Part shown: positions 33,559 to 44,199 of the stretch, one piece after another
Position numbering within the stretch: the stretch's first letter is position 1
Layout: each line of letters starts with the position of its first letter
Origin: Diphasiastrum complanatum
Taxonomy: Eukaryota > Streptophyta > Lycopodiopsida > Lycopodiales > Lycopodiaceae
DNA: 64,000 bases
Assembly (NCBI GenBank): GCA_029204225.1
Contig: CM055093.1
Span: forward strand, 2,210,887 to 2,274,886
Direction: 5' to 3'
Translations under genes and position numbers: made by a program
The notes under the pieces: model-generated
What the model was told of the DNA's origin: nothing
Database searches by the model: none
Seen by the model: only the letters and a program-made list of their open reading frames with translations

Positions 33559-34593
33559 TGAAGAAACAAAGTGTTTCTGAATACAAAGCCTTGATAACTT
33601 ACGGCCCCTCGCCTGACAAACATGTTCGCGAACTCGAACATCTGAAGACACGAAACACGAAGAGTTTTGCAAACACAAAAGTCAACGAAGACGAAGACCA
33701 ACGGTTTGCAAACACGAACGGTTCGCGAACACGAAGGATCCACGAACGAGATTCCCTTGCGGTCCTATATGAGAGAAAGGCAGACGAGGTAAACGAAACC
33801 AACGGTGGAAACGAAACTCGTTCTGTCCTCACGCTCCAAGGAGTACCACTAGAGATCACGCAAGTACTAGAAGTACAAGGATCTGACCTGATGGCATGAT
33901 GTCAGCAAATACTCAGGTCGTGGCTAAATTGCCACTCTTGTAAGTCTCTGGTTAGTTGTAGATGGTTAAGCACTCTAATCTTACATTTGCATAGAGAGAC
34001 TGTACTTACTGAATAATACTTGACATATATCAATAGGATACACAATGTGTAACCAAGTAAGAAAGAACAAGAAGAAGTCTGATGCTAGTAAGCAATCAAG
34101 ACGAACATAGACAAAAGCTCCGCTTGCGTGCAAGAAGATAATTCTGTTTAGGATCAGAAGATCCAATTGTTCGCTAGTGAAGCGAGACAACTACTCATGA
34201 GAGAACCGTGCTTCTCTCACGCCAACGCACTGCGTGGATTCACATGCAGTGCCCTGAAAAAATCAGAGAAAATCAATATAGATTATTTTTCTGGTTGTGT
34301 CTGATCTTGGATGTCGAATGCTTATGTTGTTTATTTTAATATGTCTGAGTTTTCTTTTTCCCTTTGAATTTCGCAAGTTGGTTGAAATGAAGTCGAATGC
34401 TATATTAATTTTATGAACGTAGATCAGTAGTACCTAACTACCCTCTGGAGGATTGTAGGAGTGTTTCAGCTGGCAGTGCCCAGTGAACGCATCTGAACTC
34501 CATCCGAATCTCGAAAGAGAGTCGCGAATGTTTCGTGAATTTTCTTCTCACGATTCTCATCATTCGTATCGGAGCACTGCTCGACTCACAACA
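33559..34593 (+). repeat. 3' LTR of copia element A
   Basis: 1,035 bp, highly similar to the 5' LTR. The pol frame reads on through the LTR border (FEREL then KKQSVSEYKALITYG) and stays open to the TGA at 33897-33899, so the first 340 bp are open in frame with pol. In the 5' LTR the same frame is closed by a TGA inside TTCATGAAC. Confidence 0.95.
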
Positions 34594-35479
34594 CAACTCA
34601 ACAACAGTGGGTCAGTATTCATGGAAGATCAAATAATAGTGTAGACCCTACTATCAGTAAAGTGACCAGTGAAACAAAGGAAATATCAGGTACACTTTTG
34701 ACTGCCATACAGGATAGTACCGAACAAATGAAACAAATAGGACAACAATTACAAGAGAGGTCAGAGCAAAGATGGGAAGAAATGTACAATGGGATGGTCG
34801 CTCGTTTTGACTCTATCTTGCAATCGGCTGGTATTCCACAACAGCCAATTGATATTCGAACTACTAATCCTGAATTGTGTACCATTGTTGATGTCTATGA
34901 AACAACGTTCCCTCTACTCCAAGGGAAAACTTTCAAGCCAAAAGCATATATTGATCAAGATGTTTTGAGCAGACAAGATCATGAATCTTCTGATGAAGTT
35001 GATGGTTTTGAGGAAGAAAACAAAATTCTTAATATCGATCTATCTTCCACAGAGAGAAAACAATATCAGCAAAACACCAATGGACAAGTGGATGGAGACC
35101 AACTTGAGAATCCAGATCAAGTTTTGTCCGACAGTTGTAATGATCATGACCAAGGTCAAAACAAGGAGGTATATTATGAGCAGAACGAACTTCTACGACT
35201 GCAGTTAAATCATGGAGTATAATTCAATTGCCGAGGATTATACTATACTCCACAAATCAGTGGTTATGAACATATTATTGATAATGATCTATATGGAATT
35301 ATTTCAGAACATGGATTAAGCGAGTGGTATAACACTGATGCAAAATTCAAATACCAATACAATAACGAGATTTTTGATGATGAAATTGGTATCATTGCTT
35401 CAATGAAGTCAAGAATAAGAGATCCATCCAAAGATCTGAAGCAAATTTGCACCGACTACCAACTAGTGAATCTAATGTG
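34594..35479 (+). pseudogene. Unknown acidic ORF, part 2 (continues part 1 after copia A)
   Basis: Taking out copia A and one CAACT joins GSLTPST to QQQWVSIHGRSNNS without a frame change. The ORF then continues through a helical Gln/Glu-rich segment (STEQMKQIGQQLQERSEQRWEEM), an acidic region (SSDEVDGFEEENKILN) and LRLQLNHGV, stopping at TAA 35220. The same frame resumes (YYTPQISGYEHIIDND, EWYNTDAKFKYQYNNE) to about 35479. The helical segment could be a coiled coil. No known domain is recognised. Together with part 1 this is a frame of roughly 550 codons with three or four stops, so it is a decayed but formerly long protein. Confidence 0.5.
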
Positions 35480-36180
35480 ATATTGATGGAAGGAGTTGGT
35501 GCAAAATCCTGGAACATTCTTGCATTAGAGGATGTCATCAATCCTATCAACAAGGAAAGCAAGTTAACATGGAAACTGAATTTAAAATCGTCAAATTTCT
35601 TGTGTATAGATGACCAAAAAGATCCCTTCATTGCATGGGATTTGATGAATCTGAATGTGGGATGCATGGCTCTAATAACTGCTTTGGAGCTAGACATGGA
35701 TACCACTATCCTACATCAAGGAGCTATGCATAAGGCTATAGCACTAGATGTAGGGACAAAAAAAGACGCATCTGGAATTGGATAGCCCATCCAATCAAGG
35801 AAGATACTGAGGAAGAATACTTTCGAATGTCTGTTGCTTGGATCTTGTCGATCCATGCAAAACTAATGCAACTTGAGACTTTCCTGTGTTTCATCAATCT
35901 CTTCTTCAGTGATCTTATCAAATCTATGGGATCAGTTGTAGATCAAAGGTTTGTTATGAAGAATTCTCGTTGCAACCTTGTTCTATGCTAAAAATTTGAG
36001 GCAACAAAATCTGATGGTAGATGGCTAATGACAAGAATAATACAAGAAAAGATGTTTTTTACTTAAGTTGGCCAAATATCTTCGACTACCACCAACGGAT
36101 TCATGAAGCATGGCACAAACAAAAGAGCTACATGGTCTTCATTTTTTAGGACAAAAATGCTTAAAGTAGTGTTGTAAAGC
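35447..36180 (+). pseudogene. Degenerate coding-like continuation of the unknown element
   Basis: Another frame (35465-35785) reads ESNVILMEGVGAKSWNILALEDVINP... and AWDLMNLNVGCMALITALEL, then frame-shifted pieces such as AHPIKEDTEEEYFRMSVAWILSIHAKLMQLETFLCF up to about 35930. It looks like once-coding sequence, probably the downstream part of the same unknown element; no domain is recognised. Confidence 0.35.
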
Positions 36181-36204
36181 TACCTTTACAAGCTTTACTT
36201 CCGG

Positions 36205-37425
36205 TGCCATCGGCGCCAGCTATGTCCCTGGCGCCAGCAGCGCTCCTGCTGCTCTTGGCGCCAATGGTGCCGGCGCCGCTCCCGGCGCCACTGTGACCAG
36301 AATCCAGCCGGCGCCAAGTTCCTATGGCTGAAAATCTTTGATCGGTTCTAGCGGAGTCCAGAGAGCTCAGATCGATGTGCAATCACCTCACACGATCTAG
36401 GCATGATTAAAGGAAGTCTGGGGATCAATAGAATCTAGAGAGAGAAAATGACTTTCTAGAAAGAGAAAATCCTAGAGAGAGAAGAACGTGCTTTACCAGC
36501 TTGGGTAGAGTGCTTGGTATGAGGGGGGGTGCCGAATCACACCAATACTATAGGGGAGTGCGGGTTGCGACTCAGGGCGAGCTCCAACCAAGTCTCAGCC
36601 TCCCTTGTTGGAATGTTGTCATGGCTCTCGCCTTGGCATGCTAGCGCCCCGGAGACTAGGGTCGGTCACACACTTGAAATGTAACCTTATCAGATTTATC
36701 AATAAAGTGAATTTTTTCTCAAACTGACTCTGATTACCTTCTGGGTTTCAGTGTTCGGTAAAAGCGCCAGTTGTAAGGCCGCTTTCAAAATTTTTAACTT
36801 GGCACATAACTGAGGGTCGTATCTCGGGACGCCAACGGTATGCCGTTGGGACCATTTGGTCCGTGGCGCCAGCGGTATGCTGTCGGGACCATTTGGTCCA
36901 GGAACTGGTTGTTTCCATATCTGTCGCGACTTGTGGTTCTGAGTGTTCCTTGCATGAACGTGAATGGGTTAAGCTCTTGGGGAACGGGCTCTAACCTGTC
37001 GGCTGAGTTGGATGGCTTGCTTGGGTGGATGTTACCTGTTTATGGCTGTCCAGTCTGGCGTGGCGCCAGGTTGGCTTCCAGCGCTCGTGACGAAGCTTTC
37101 AGTTGGTTAAGTCTGATGTAAGTCAGACCGCTTGCTTGGAATGGATGTTACTCGTTTGTAACGAAGCTTCGAGTTGGTTAAGTTTGATGTATGTCGGGCG
37201 GCTTGCTTGGAGGGAAGTCACCCACATCGGGACCCCCGATCTGGCATGGCGCCAGGTTGGATCTGAATGTTGGTTTTCGGAACTTCAAGTTGGTTAAGTC
37301 CGATCGTTGTTGGCGAGTTGGCTGCTTGTATGTCAAGTGGGTTTGGATGGCAAGAGTTGAAGGCTGGGAAGCTAAGTCGTGGTTCCCGGCTCCCTTTGGG
37401 ATGCCTGCGCTACAAGTAGGGGGAG
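36205..37425. repeat. GGCGCC-rich region with imperfect tandem repeats
   Basis: Six GGCGCC palindromes lie within 104 bp (36212, 36230, 36257, 36272, 36284, 36310), with more at 36865, 37062 and 37249. A tandem pair at about 36830-36900 shares GCCAACGGTATGC(C/T)GT(T/C)GGGACCATTTGGTCC-type units. From 36970 to 37335 imperfect units share TGGCGCCAGGTTGG, GAAGCTTC, AGTTGGTTAAGT and CGGCTTGCTTGG. An AATAAA lies near 36699. No protein is supported; this looks like the non-coding 3' part of a gypsy-type element ending in the purine tract at about 37416-37425. Confidence 0.55.
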
Positions 37426-37990
37426 TGTAATGTGCTGCATGTAATTAGCCCATGAGCTTACTAATGAATTGCCAAATATAGCCATGGAGCTAAAGTAGAC
37501 TAGAGTTAGTCATTAGGACAGTTAATAAGGTGGATCGAACAACCTCGCTATAATTGAGAATAGCGGAATTGTAATAATGGTTGTAAGGCACAATTTAGCT
37601 AAATAAGGTACCAAACTTATAGTAGAGACATGAATGACCACTATAAATAGCTGAGGTTGTGCTAAATTTGGAGGCTATTGTTCATTTTTTAATTTTGAGT
37701 TTGAAGAGATCTTGGAGCTTCTCTTGGAGAGCTTTCTTGATGAAGAAAGTGGTTCATGTGACTAAAATCACATGAGAGCTATGATCATGCTCTAGAATCA
37801 GGCCCTATCTTGTGAATGATCAATAATCATGAATAAAGATACCTTACTTTGCCTGATTTGGTGAAGTTTACTTTTAGCTATCTTCTTGATTTTTGACTAG
37901 TTTCTTGATTTTCTTGCATTTCCATTGTAATTTGATGTTTAATGAATGGATTAGATGTTTGAATGCTAAGGTTGGCACATGACATAATTC
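37426..37990 (+). repeat. Probable gypsy-type LTR (outer end uncertain)
   Basis: Begins TGTAATGTGC right after the purine tract AGTAGGGGGAG. It has a TATA box CTATAAATAG at 37641-37650 and an AATAAA near 37832, arranged as in plant LTRs. No partner LTR is found in the window, so the right boundary is a guess. Confidence 0.5.
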
Positions 37991-38067
37991 TACGGCCGCA
38001 ACATGTCTACCCTTTTGGACAGCACATGCACTAGTAGCCACTACCACTAAATAAATCTAAAATCCAG

Positions 38068-39165
38068 TATGCGGGAACTTTTGTCATGGCATGTGTTTGT
38101 AAGCCCGTGAGTAGAAGCTTAAAAAATAATAAAATAGCTTAAACTTAGATTTAGAACTTAGACTTAGGAAACTTAAGATTAGAAATATTTTGTCTTAAGT
38201 TTTCCTAAGTTAAGAAACTTTGAAGTTCTAAATCCTAATTTAGAAGTTCTAGAAAGGCTAAAAATAGATTAGTCCCATAAGTTAGTGGATACTTATGGAA
38301 GACCCTCCTTGCCATAAAATGAGAGGTATTTGCCCTGTAAATAACACTTTGAGATTATGCTAAATTGCTCTCTTTGATGTTATCATTCTATTTCTTTGTG
38401 TTTCCATTGGAAGGTGCATAGCTTGAGGGAAGGTGCTCGGGCCTCCTCTTGCCTCCTTTCATTGCTTTTTCATTGTGGCATGTTTTTAATTGCTCTATGT
38501 TTAGTTTAGCCGCAATTTTTGTTCTCAATCTCTTTGGACTTTAATCTAGAATTTATTTTAATCACCTTGCTAGTTGGGTAAGCCTTAGTAAGATTTTGTA
38601 TCTTGTCATCTTAGATAGTTTCATTTTCGTTTCGAGCACTAGTTGGGTAAGCCTTAGTGCTTCCGTCATTATTTTTTATTTCCGCATTTCTGTTTGAAGC
38701 TTGGTAGGAGCTTAGAAAGTGGACGATCCTCCCTATACTACACTGCATCATAAGTAGATCTAGCATAAACAAGATTTACTTCCAACATTGGCGTCGTTGC
38801 CCGGGCCTCCTCTTGCCTCCTTTCATTGGTTTTTCATTGTGGCATGTTTTTAATTGTTCTATGCTTAGTTTAGCCACAATTTCTGTTCTCAATCCCTTTG
38901 GGTGTTAATCTAGAATTTAGTTTAATCACCTTGCTAGTTGGGTAAGCCTTAGTAAGGTTTTGTATTTTGTTATCTTAGATAGTTTCATTTCCGTTTCGAG
39001 CACTAGTTGGGTAAGCCTTAGTGCTTCAGTCATTATTCTTTATTTTCGCATTTCTATTTGAAGCTTGGTACGAACTTAGAAAGTGGACAATCCTCTCTAT
39101 ACTACACTGCATCATAACTAGATCTAGCACAAACAAGATTTACTTCCAACATTGGCGTCGTTCTC
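38068..39165 (+). repeat. 5'-truncated gypsy-type LTR with a 364-bp tandem duplication of its 3' end
   Basis: Matches the reverse complement of the LTR at 44200-44808: GGCATGTGTTTGTAAGCCC, GAGTAGAAGCTTAAAAAATA, ACTAGTTGGGTAAGCC and others. It ends ACTTCCAACA followed by TTGGCGTCGTTGCCCGGG, resembling the TTGGCGCCGTTGCCGGGG sequence that follows plant gypsy LTRs. Copy 1 of the duplicated part is 38438-38801 and copy 2 is 38802-39165, so the LTR end and this primer-like motif occur twice (38788 and 39152). Confidence 0.75.
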
Positions 39166-39990
39166 GTTTTTTAAGCATCTTTTTCCTAGCTTCTTTTCCT
39201 TTTGTTTTCTCGCTTCCATGTTGTGTGTTTGTTTGTTTGCATGTCTTCTATCTTCCAACCATAGCACGAGTCTTCTCTCCAGATCCTACATGAGCTGCAA
39301 AGCAAGTTATCAAGCCGGGGGGAAGCAACAAAAGAGTCAACTTGGGCATTTTTTTTTAAAAGAAGTGACCCAAGTGACCTTTTTTTGAACCAAACAGGTA
39401 TATCAGAATTTGCCAGTCTGTCTGCGGCCCTAACAGACCCTGATCTTTCATTTTATCACCTCCACGAATTCTGACCACGGCCAGATTATGAGAAAACAGC
39501 TTGATATACTATCAAAATATCTTATTTCTCACCCAAATCCTGTCCTAGAATTCGCCGGCTTCACTGAGGCTAGATCTAATCATGATCAGTCCTCCAGCAG
39601 CTTCACGAATTCTATCTAAGAGATTTTGCCTGTTTTCTGTCAGAAAGTCATATTTTTTCCATATTCCCTATCTATCAGTAAAACCTCTATATTAGAAATC
39701 ATCATCCAGCCTACAAAAACGTTCTCAGTGCGCACAAATTCTCTGTCCCACTCGCGAATTCTAACAGTACAAATTTTTTTCTAAAAATATAAAAAAATCA
39801 ATATTTTGACAAATAGCACTCTTTGTCAGAATTCTGAGTCTTACAGTTCGATTTATCTACCTCTCCACGATTTCTCAGCCTGTCCGCGAATTCTCTTACG
39901 GCCAGAAAGACCAGTTTTTTTGTCCTACACTGTCCATTCTACAAGCAAACTGTCTTTTTTGTGAAGAATAGTACTGACCTGATCATCTGT
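39166..39990 (+). other. Probable gypsy leader, non-coding
   Basis: Follows the LTR-like end. Contains scattered near-copies of CCACGAATTCT (39473, 39603, 39755 as CGCGAATTCT, 39888 as CGCGAATTCT). No coding potential is recognised until the gag piece near 40050. Confidence 0.4.
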
Positions 39991-40049
39991 ATTGTTACTC
40001 TCCTCCACACTCTACATCTTGTCTCGTGATTGTGCTGAATCTTCTAATT

Positions 40050-40402
40050 CGGCTCCTCCACGACTAGAATGCAGAATTCCACGTATCGATGCACCAAAGT
40101 ACGATGGAGAATCTGACCTAGTTCGATTTCTCCAAGACTTTGATAATGCATGCTGTTTTTATGGAGAAACCTCCAAAACTGAAAAGCTTCACCTGTTTCC
40201 CATGGTACGCTATGGAACAACCAAGGAGTGATATCTGAATCTCAAGGCTCCTGATCTTGCTTCTTGGACCACCCTCAAGGACGCTCTCATCAAGCATTTC
40301 AAACCATCCAAACTGACTCAAAGCCCATTCATCCAAATTACCCATATCAAGATGTGTCGCGAAGAGTCTGTTCGAACCATTTTTGGAAAGCTTGATTAGT
40401 GG
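40050..40402 (+). mobile_element. Ty3/gypsy gag fragment
   Basis: Reads IDAPKYDGESDLVRFLQDFD, TEKLHLFPMVRYGTTKE, then after TGA (where the family has Trp) YLNLKAPDLASWTTLKDALIKHF and the MCREESVRTIF region: a retrotransposon gag domain. It ends LD-TAG-WL-TAG, where DQWLQ-like would be expected. Truncated at about 40402, where an oppositely oriented integrase piece begins. Confidence 0.8.
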
Positions 40403-40404
40403 TT

Positions 40405-41990
40405 ATAGGGTGTAAAGGCACGTAGTCGGTCTTTTGAAAGCGTTTTGTTCATTGACAGACATCACATGCCTTAGTGTAATTGTGCCTATCCTTGAAGAGT
40501 GTTGGCCACCAAAAATTGGCCAAGAGGATTATCTTAGCGGTCGTTTTAGAAGAGAAATGGCCTGCACCAATACCTTCATGAGTGAGAAAAATTACAGAGG
40601 GTATTTCACCTTCAGTAAGACATCGTCGGATGATTCCATCTAACCCTTGCTTATAGAGTTGTCCTGCAATTAACGTATAAGGTTTGGTTTGAGGACCAAC
40701 GCACGTTGTTCAAGTTTAGACAAGGAAGGATCCATCTGTCGTGAAGTTAGATATTATGTGATTTCCTTAGCCCATACGGGTGTGGAGTCAACTTGGAAAA
40801 GGATGGCGTCTAGTAAATCATCGTTGACGCCTTGATCAGGGGTGGAAAGGTTAGGGATTTGGGACATATGATCTGCTAGAAAATGTTGAACTTCCTTACG
40901 AACCACGATCCTAAACTCAAATTCTTGCAGTAATAGGATCCATCTAGTAATACGGCCTGTGGTGCAAGTCTTGTTGATGAGATACAACAGTGTTTGATGA
41001 TCAGTAAAGAATGCAAAAACTTTTCCTAGAAGATAATGGCGAAACTTCTGAACCGCATATACCTTTGTCATGGCTTCACATTTGGTAGTGGTATAATTGA
41101 CTTCAGCAAGTATCAATTGTCTACTGTGAAAACGGATTGGGTAATCCTTTTTTAATTCTCTCGGTTGGGTGAGCACTGCTCCAATGGCATACTTGGACGC
41201 ATCGGTATGCACATGGCATTCTTTAGAATAATCAGGATCCCAGAGGATAGGTGCTTTGTTAGCGAAATCGAAAATAAAGCATCGATAGTAGTTGGCGTGG
41301 CCAAGGAAAGAGTAAACTTCGCGTATCATACGCGGTTCTGGTAGATTTTGAATGACAAGGATCTTTTCGGGGTCGGTGGCAATGCCATTTTGGGAAATAA
41401 TATGTCCTAACACAATACCATGTGTTACCCAGATCTGGCATGTTTCAAGATTAAGGGAGATGCCGAAGCGTCGACATTGGATAAAAAAAAATTTCGAGCA
41501 CAGATAGATGGCGTGTTTCTTTTGAATGTGCACCTAAATCGTCCAAGTAAACCTCTAGGGTATCACCCATCTGTTGAGAAAAGGCAGTTTGCATAACACG
41601 TTGGAAGGTTCTAGGGGCATTGTAGAGACCAAAAGGCATGACTTTCCAGCATAAGGTTTCCCATTCTGTGGCAAAAGCGGCTTTATGTTGATTTTCTTCA
41701 ACAATTTGGATCATATTGTATCCGCTAAAGCCATCTAAGAAGGAGTAAGCCTCATCTCCTACTAGATTTTCTAAATGGAATCTCCGAAAGGTAATAGAAA
41801 ATGATCATGTTCGGTGACAGCGTTTAGTTTCTTAAAGTCGACACAAATTCAGAGTTTTTTATTTTTCTTGGGAACGATGACAATTGGGGAGACCCACTCA
41901 ATATGTTTGATTTCATAGATAAATCCCGCATCTAAGAGGCATTGTAATTCTTTTTTGATCTTAGCCTTATAGATTGGATTGCATCTGTTA
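40405..41990 (-). mobile_element. Ty3/gypsy fragment: RT, RNase H, integrase N-terminus
   Basis: Minus strand. RT starts about 41980 (KKELQCLLDAGFIYEIKH, WVSPIVIVPKKNKK). It continues with YNMIQIVEENQHKAAFAT, MPFGLYNAPRTFQRVM and the catalytic YLDD near 41540, shifts frame near 41490-41530, and carries on LGHIISQNGIATDPEK and FLGHANYYRCF. RNase H has HTDASKYAIGAVL, KCEAM and FTDHQTLLYL, with a stop at 40754 after the spacer. Further down (40430-40700) decayed LYKQGLDGIIRRC and HEGIGAGHF-type sequence is the HHCC zinc domain of integrase. LTRs, gag and the integrase core are absent. Confidence 0.9.
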
Positions 41991-41999
41991 CTCTACTAG

Positions 42000-43060
42000 T
42001 AGTCAAGCTCTATTTCTACTTTTGAATCAAATCATTTGTTGTGGCATGTCAGACTAGGCCATTTAAATTTCAAGGGTATTCAAGAAATGTCAAATCAGAA
42101 CTTAGTGCAAGATCTTCCATCTATTAGCAAATCTGATTCTCCATGTGAAAGCTGTATTATCAACAAGCATGCTAGAAGCCATTCACTTCAAATTTTGTTC
42201 ACACTTCTAGAGATTTGCTAGACCTTGTACATAGTGACCTTTGTGGCCCAATGTAGACTTCTTCTACAAGGGGAGCTCTTTAATTTCTGACTTTTATTGA
42301 TGACTTTTCGAGGAGAACTGCTACTTACTTTTTGAAGAATAAATTTGAGACTTTCAAAATCTTCAAGTAGTTCAAGGCATCTGTAGAAAATTAGACTTAG
42401 AGAACAATAAAAGCTCTACGTACAGATGGAGGGGAAGAATACATCTCCACCAAGTTCAAAGAATTTTGCAAGGCCTGTGGAATACTCCAACAATTCACCA
42501 CAAGCTACTCACCTCAGTCAAATGGAATAGTAGAACGGAAGAATCCGACACTAATAGAGAGTGCCAAAAGCATGATGGCCCATGCTTCTCTTCCAAAGAG
42601 ATTTTGGGCAGAAGTTGTCACTACAACTGCCTACCTGCAAAATTGATCTAGTATTAAGTCCCTAAATGGAAAGACACCTTATGAGGTGTGGAATGAATCA
42701 AAGCCATCATTCAAACATATTCGAGTGTTTGGATGCATTGCCTATGCTCAGATCCCTGAAGATCTAAGAAAGAAGCTGGATGACAAGAGCAGAAAATCAA
42801 TTTTCATTGGCTACTCCCCATATCACAAGGCATACAAGCTCTACAACCTGATCACTCAGAAGACATTCACGAGTAGAGATGTCATTTTCTTGGAGGATCG
42901 ATTTTTCGATCACAAGGGAAAAGCTCCAGAAAAATCTGACCCAAGGGTCAAAAATTTAAAATCCGACCATAGGGTCGAAAACCAGAAAATCGATATGGAA
43001 TGGTCGAGTGCAAACCAAGCCACTTCCCACTTGACCCTGGTTTGAAGCTGTCAAAGGAGC
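42000..43060 (+). mobile_element. Ty1/copia fragment: integrase
   Basis: Zinc domain LLWHVRLGHLNFKGIQEM and CESCIINKHARSH. Then the integrase core in shifting frames (LVHSDLCGPM, FLTFIDDFSRRTATYF, ALRTDGGEEYIS, QSNGIVERKN), and the open stretch 42686-43045 with FKHIRVFGCIAYAQIPEDLRKKLD, FIGYSPYHKAYKLY and FLEDRFFD. In-frame TAG codons occur where Gln is expected (GPM-TAG-TSS, FK-TAG-FK, EN-TAG-T), and TGA where Arg is expected (LQN-TGA-SS). No RT follows. A separate lineage from elements A-D, closer in style to 11790-13534. Confidence 0.88.
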
Positions 43061-43240
43061 AATGTCCAAAATCCGAGTCACCAAAGGAGGAGATGAAGCG
43101 GTATCCATTTCACTCAAATTCGACCTTTTGTACAAATCTGACCCTTTATATATTTTTCAACCCTTTGTATAAATCTGACCCAGTGTATATATCCAACCTC
43201 TTGTATAAATATGACCTTTTGTAATTAGAAATTCGACCCA
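42930..43240. repeat. Short interspersed repeats of (A/T)CTGACCC / TTGTATAAATCTGACC
   Basis: Units AAATCTGACCC, AAATCCGACCATAGGGTCG and TTGTATAAATCTGACCC recur at irregular 20-40 bp spacing; the ORFs here end in the repeated region. Resembles the GGTC-rich units at 48370-48610. Confidence 0.55.
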
Positions 43241-43259
43241 CATACAGTTAAAGTAACTG

Positions 43260-43575
43260 CTACTTTTCCTAGGACTGTAACTAGATTAACTTAGGATTCC
43301 AATGCACTGATCAATTGACTTTCAATCATCAATGATTCCAGTTTTTGCTATCAACAATTTTCAATTGAAGTGGTTTTTGGGCGCCTATTGTTTTGTGCCC
43401 AACTTCAAACATTGTACTTAGTTTTTCTGTAATCTAATCAGAGTGCATCGTTCTACTATTTTTGTTCCATTGCGCATTGTACTATCAAATTCATCTTGAA
43501 CGGTCTTCCTGGTAACTGTCGCAAGATTCTTCACCATCTCCACCACTCACTAGATTTCCACCAAAATCCTACATA
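43260..43575. other. No supported gene
   Basis: Sequence of about 300 bp between copia debris and the dispersed repeat; it could be part of a copia LTR, but no partner is visible. Confidence 0.35.
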
Positions 43576-43579
43576 TGCA

Positions 43580-44000
43580 TCCAATCAGAGGTTACAAGCA
43601 CTCTACTAAGGTTCATTAGAGAGGCATAGAAGCTTCTATCAAGTCTAGCAAGCAATCATAAGCTCAGATCATGCAAAAAAATGCATTTTTGGCCTGCTTC
43701 AACAAGCAAAACTTGAACATAATGGTGCCTAAGCCTCACACAACCAAATTGGATGCATGATGACTCAATACAGAGGCAATCCATCATATCTTTAAGCCTG
43801 TAATGAGAACCAGCAAGTTTATACCCCCCAAAAATACACTGATTTTTTACTTTTGAGCCTCCTAATGGTGTCCAATCCTAACCAAACTTCATGACAACCT
43901 TAGGACAACTTCATTACACCTTCAAAAATATGCCTACAAAATATTGGCTATGAATTTTGAGAATTACCACAAAAATAGTCCAAAAATCATTAAAAAAACC
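43580..44000. repeat. Dispersed repeat, copy 2 (related to 15400-15815)
   Basis: Shares AGCACTCTA, GGTTCATTAGAGA, AGAAGCTTCTATCAAGTC and CAACCTTAGGACAACTTCATT with copy 1 in the same order and orientation. Confidence 0.55.
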
Positions 44001-44199
44001 ATGTTTTTGGACCAAATGTGACCAAAATTTGTGGGTCAAATCCACAAATAAGTGCAATCTGATCCGAATCCCTATAAATCTATTACATACAAGCACTACA
44101 AGTTCTGATTTCAGTTAAATATGGAATCTATAGCCCATTACTAGTCCAAAAACTACCCCAATTTTTGGCCCAAAATCACTATCTAATTCGAAATGGAAA

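Larger units (their letters stand above)
28211..34593 (+). mobile_element. Ty1/copia element A, complete with two LTRs and TSD
   Basis: 6,383-bp element. The 5' LTR is 28211-29247 and the 3' LTR 33559-34593, both TGAAGAAACAAAG... to ...CACAACA and very similar along their length. The tRNA-iMet primer site is at 29249-29260, and a purine tract GAGAGGGAGC ends at 33558. Target duplication CAACT lies at 28206-28210 and 34594-34598. Domain order gag, protease, integrase, RT, RNase H defines Ty1/copia. It sits inside an unrelated acidic ORF, which closes up in frame when the element and one CAACT are removed. Structurally complete, but the polyprotein is broken (see separate entry). Confidence 0.97.
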
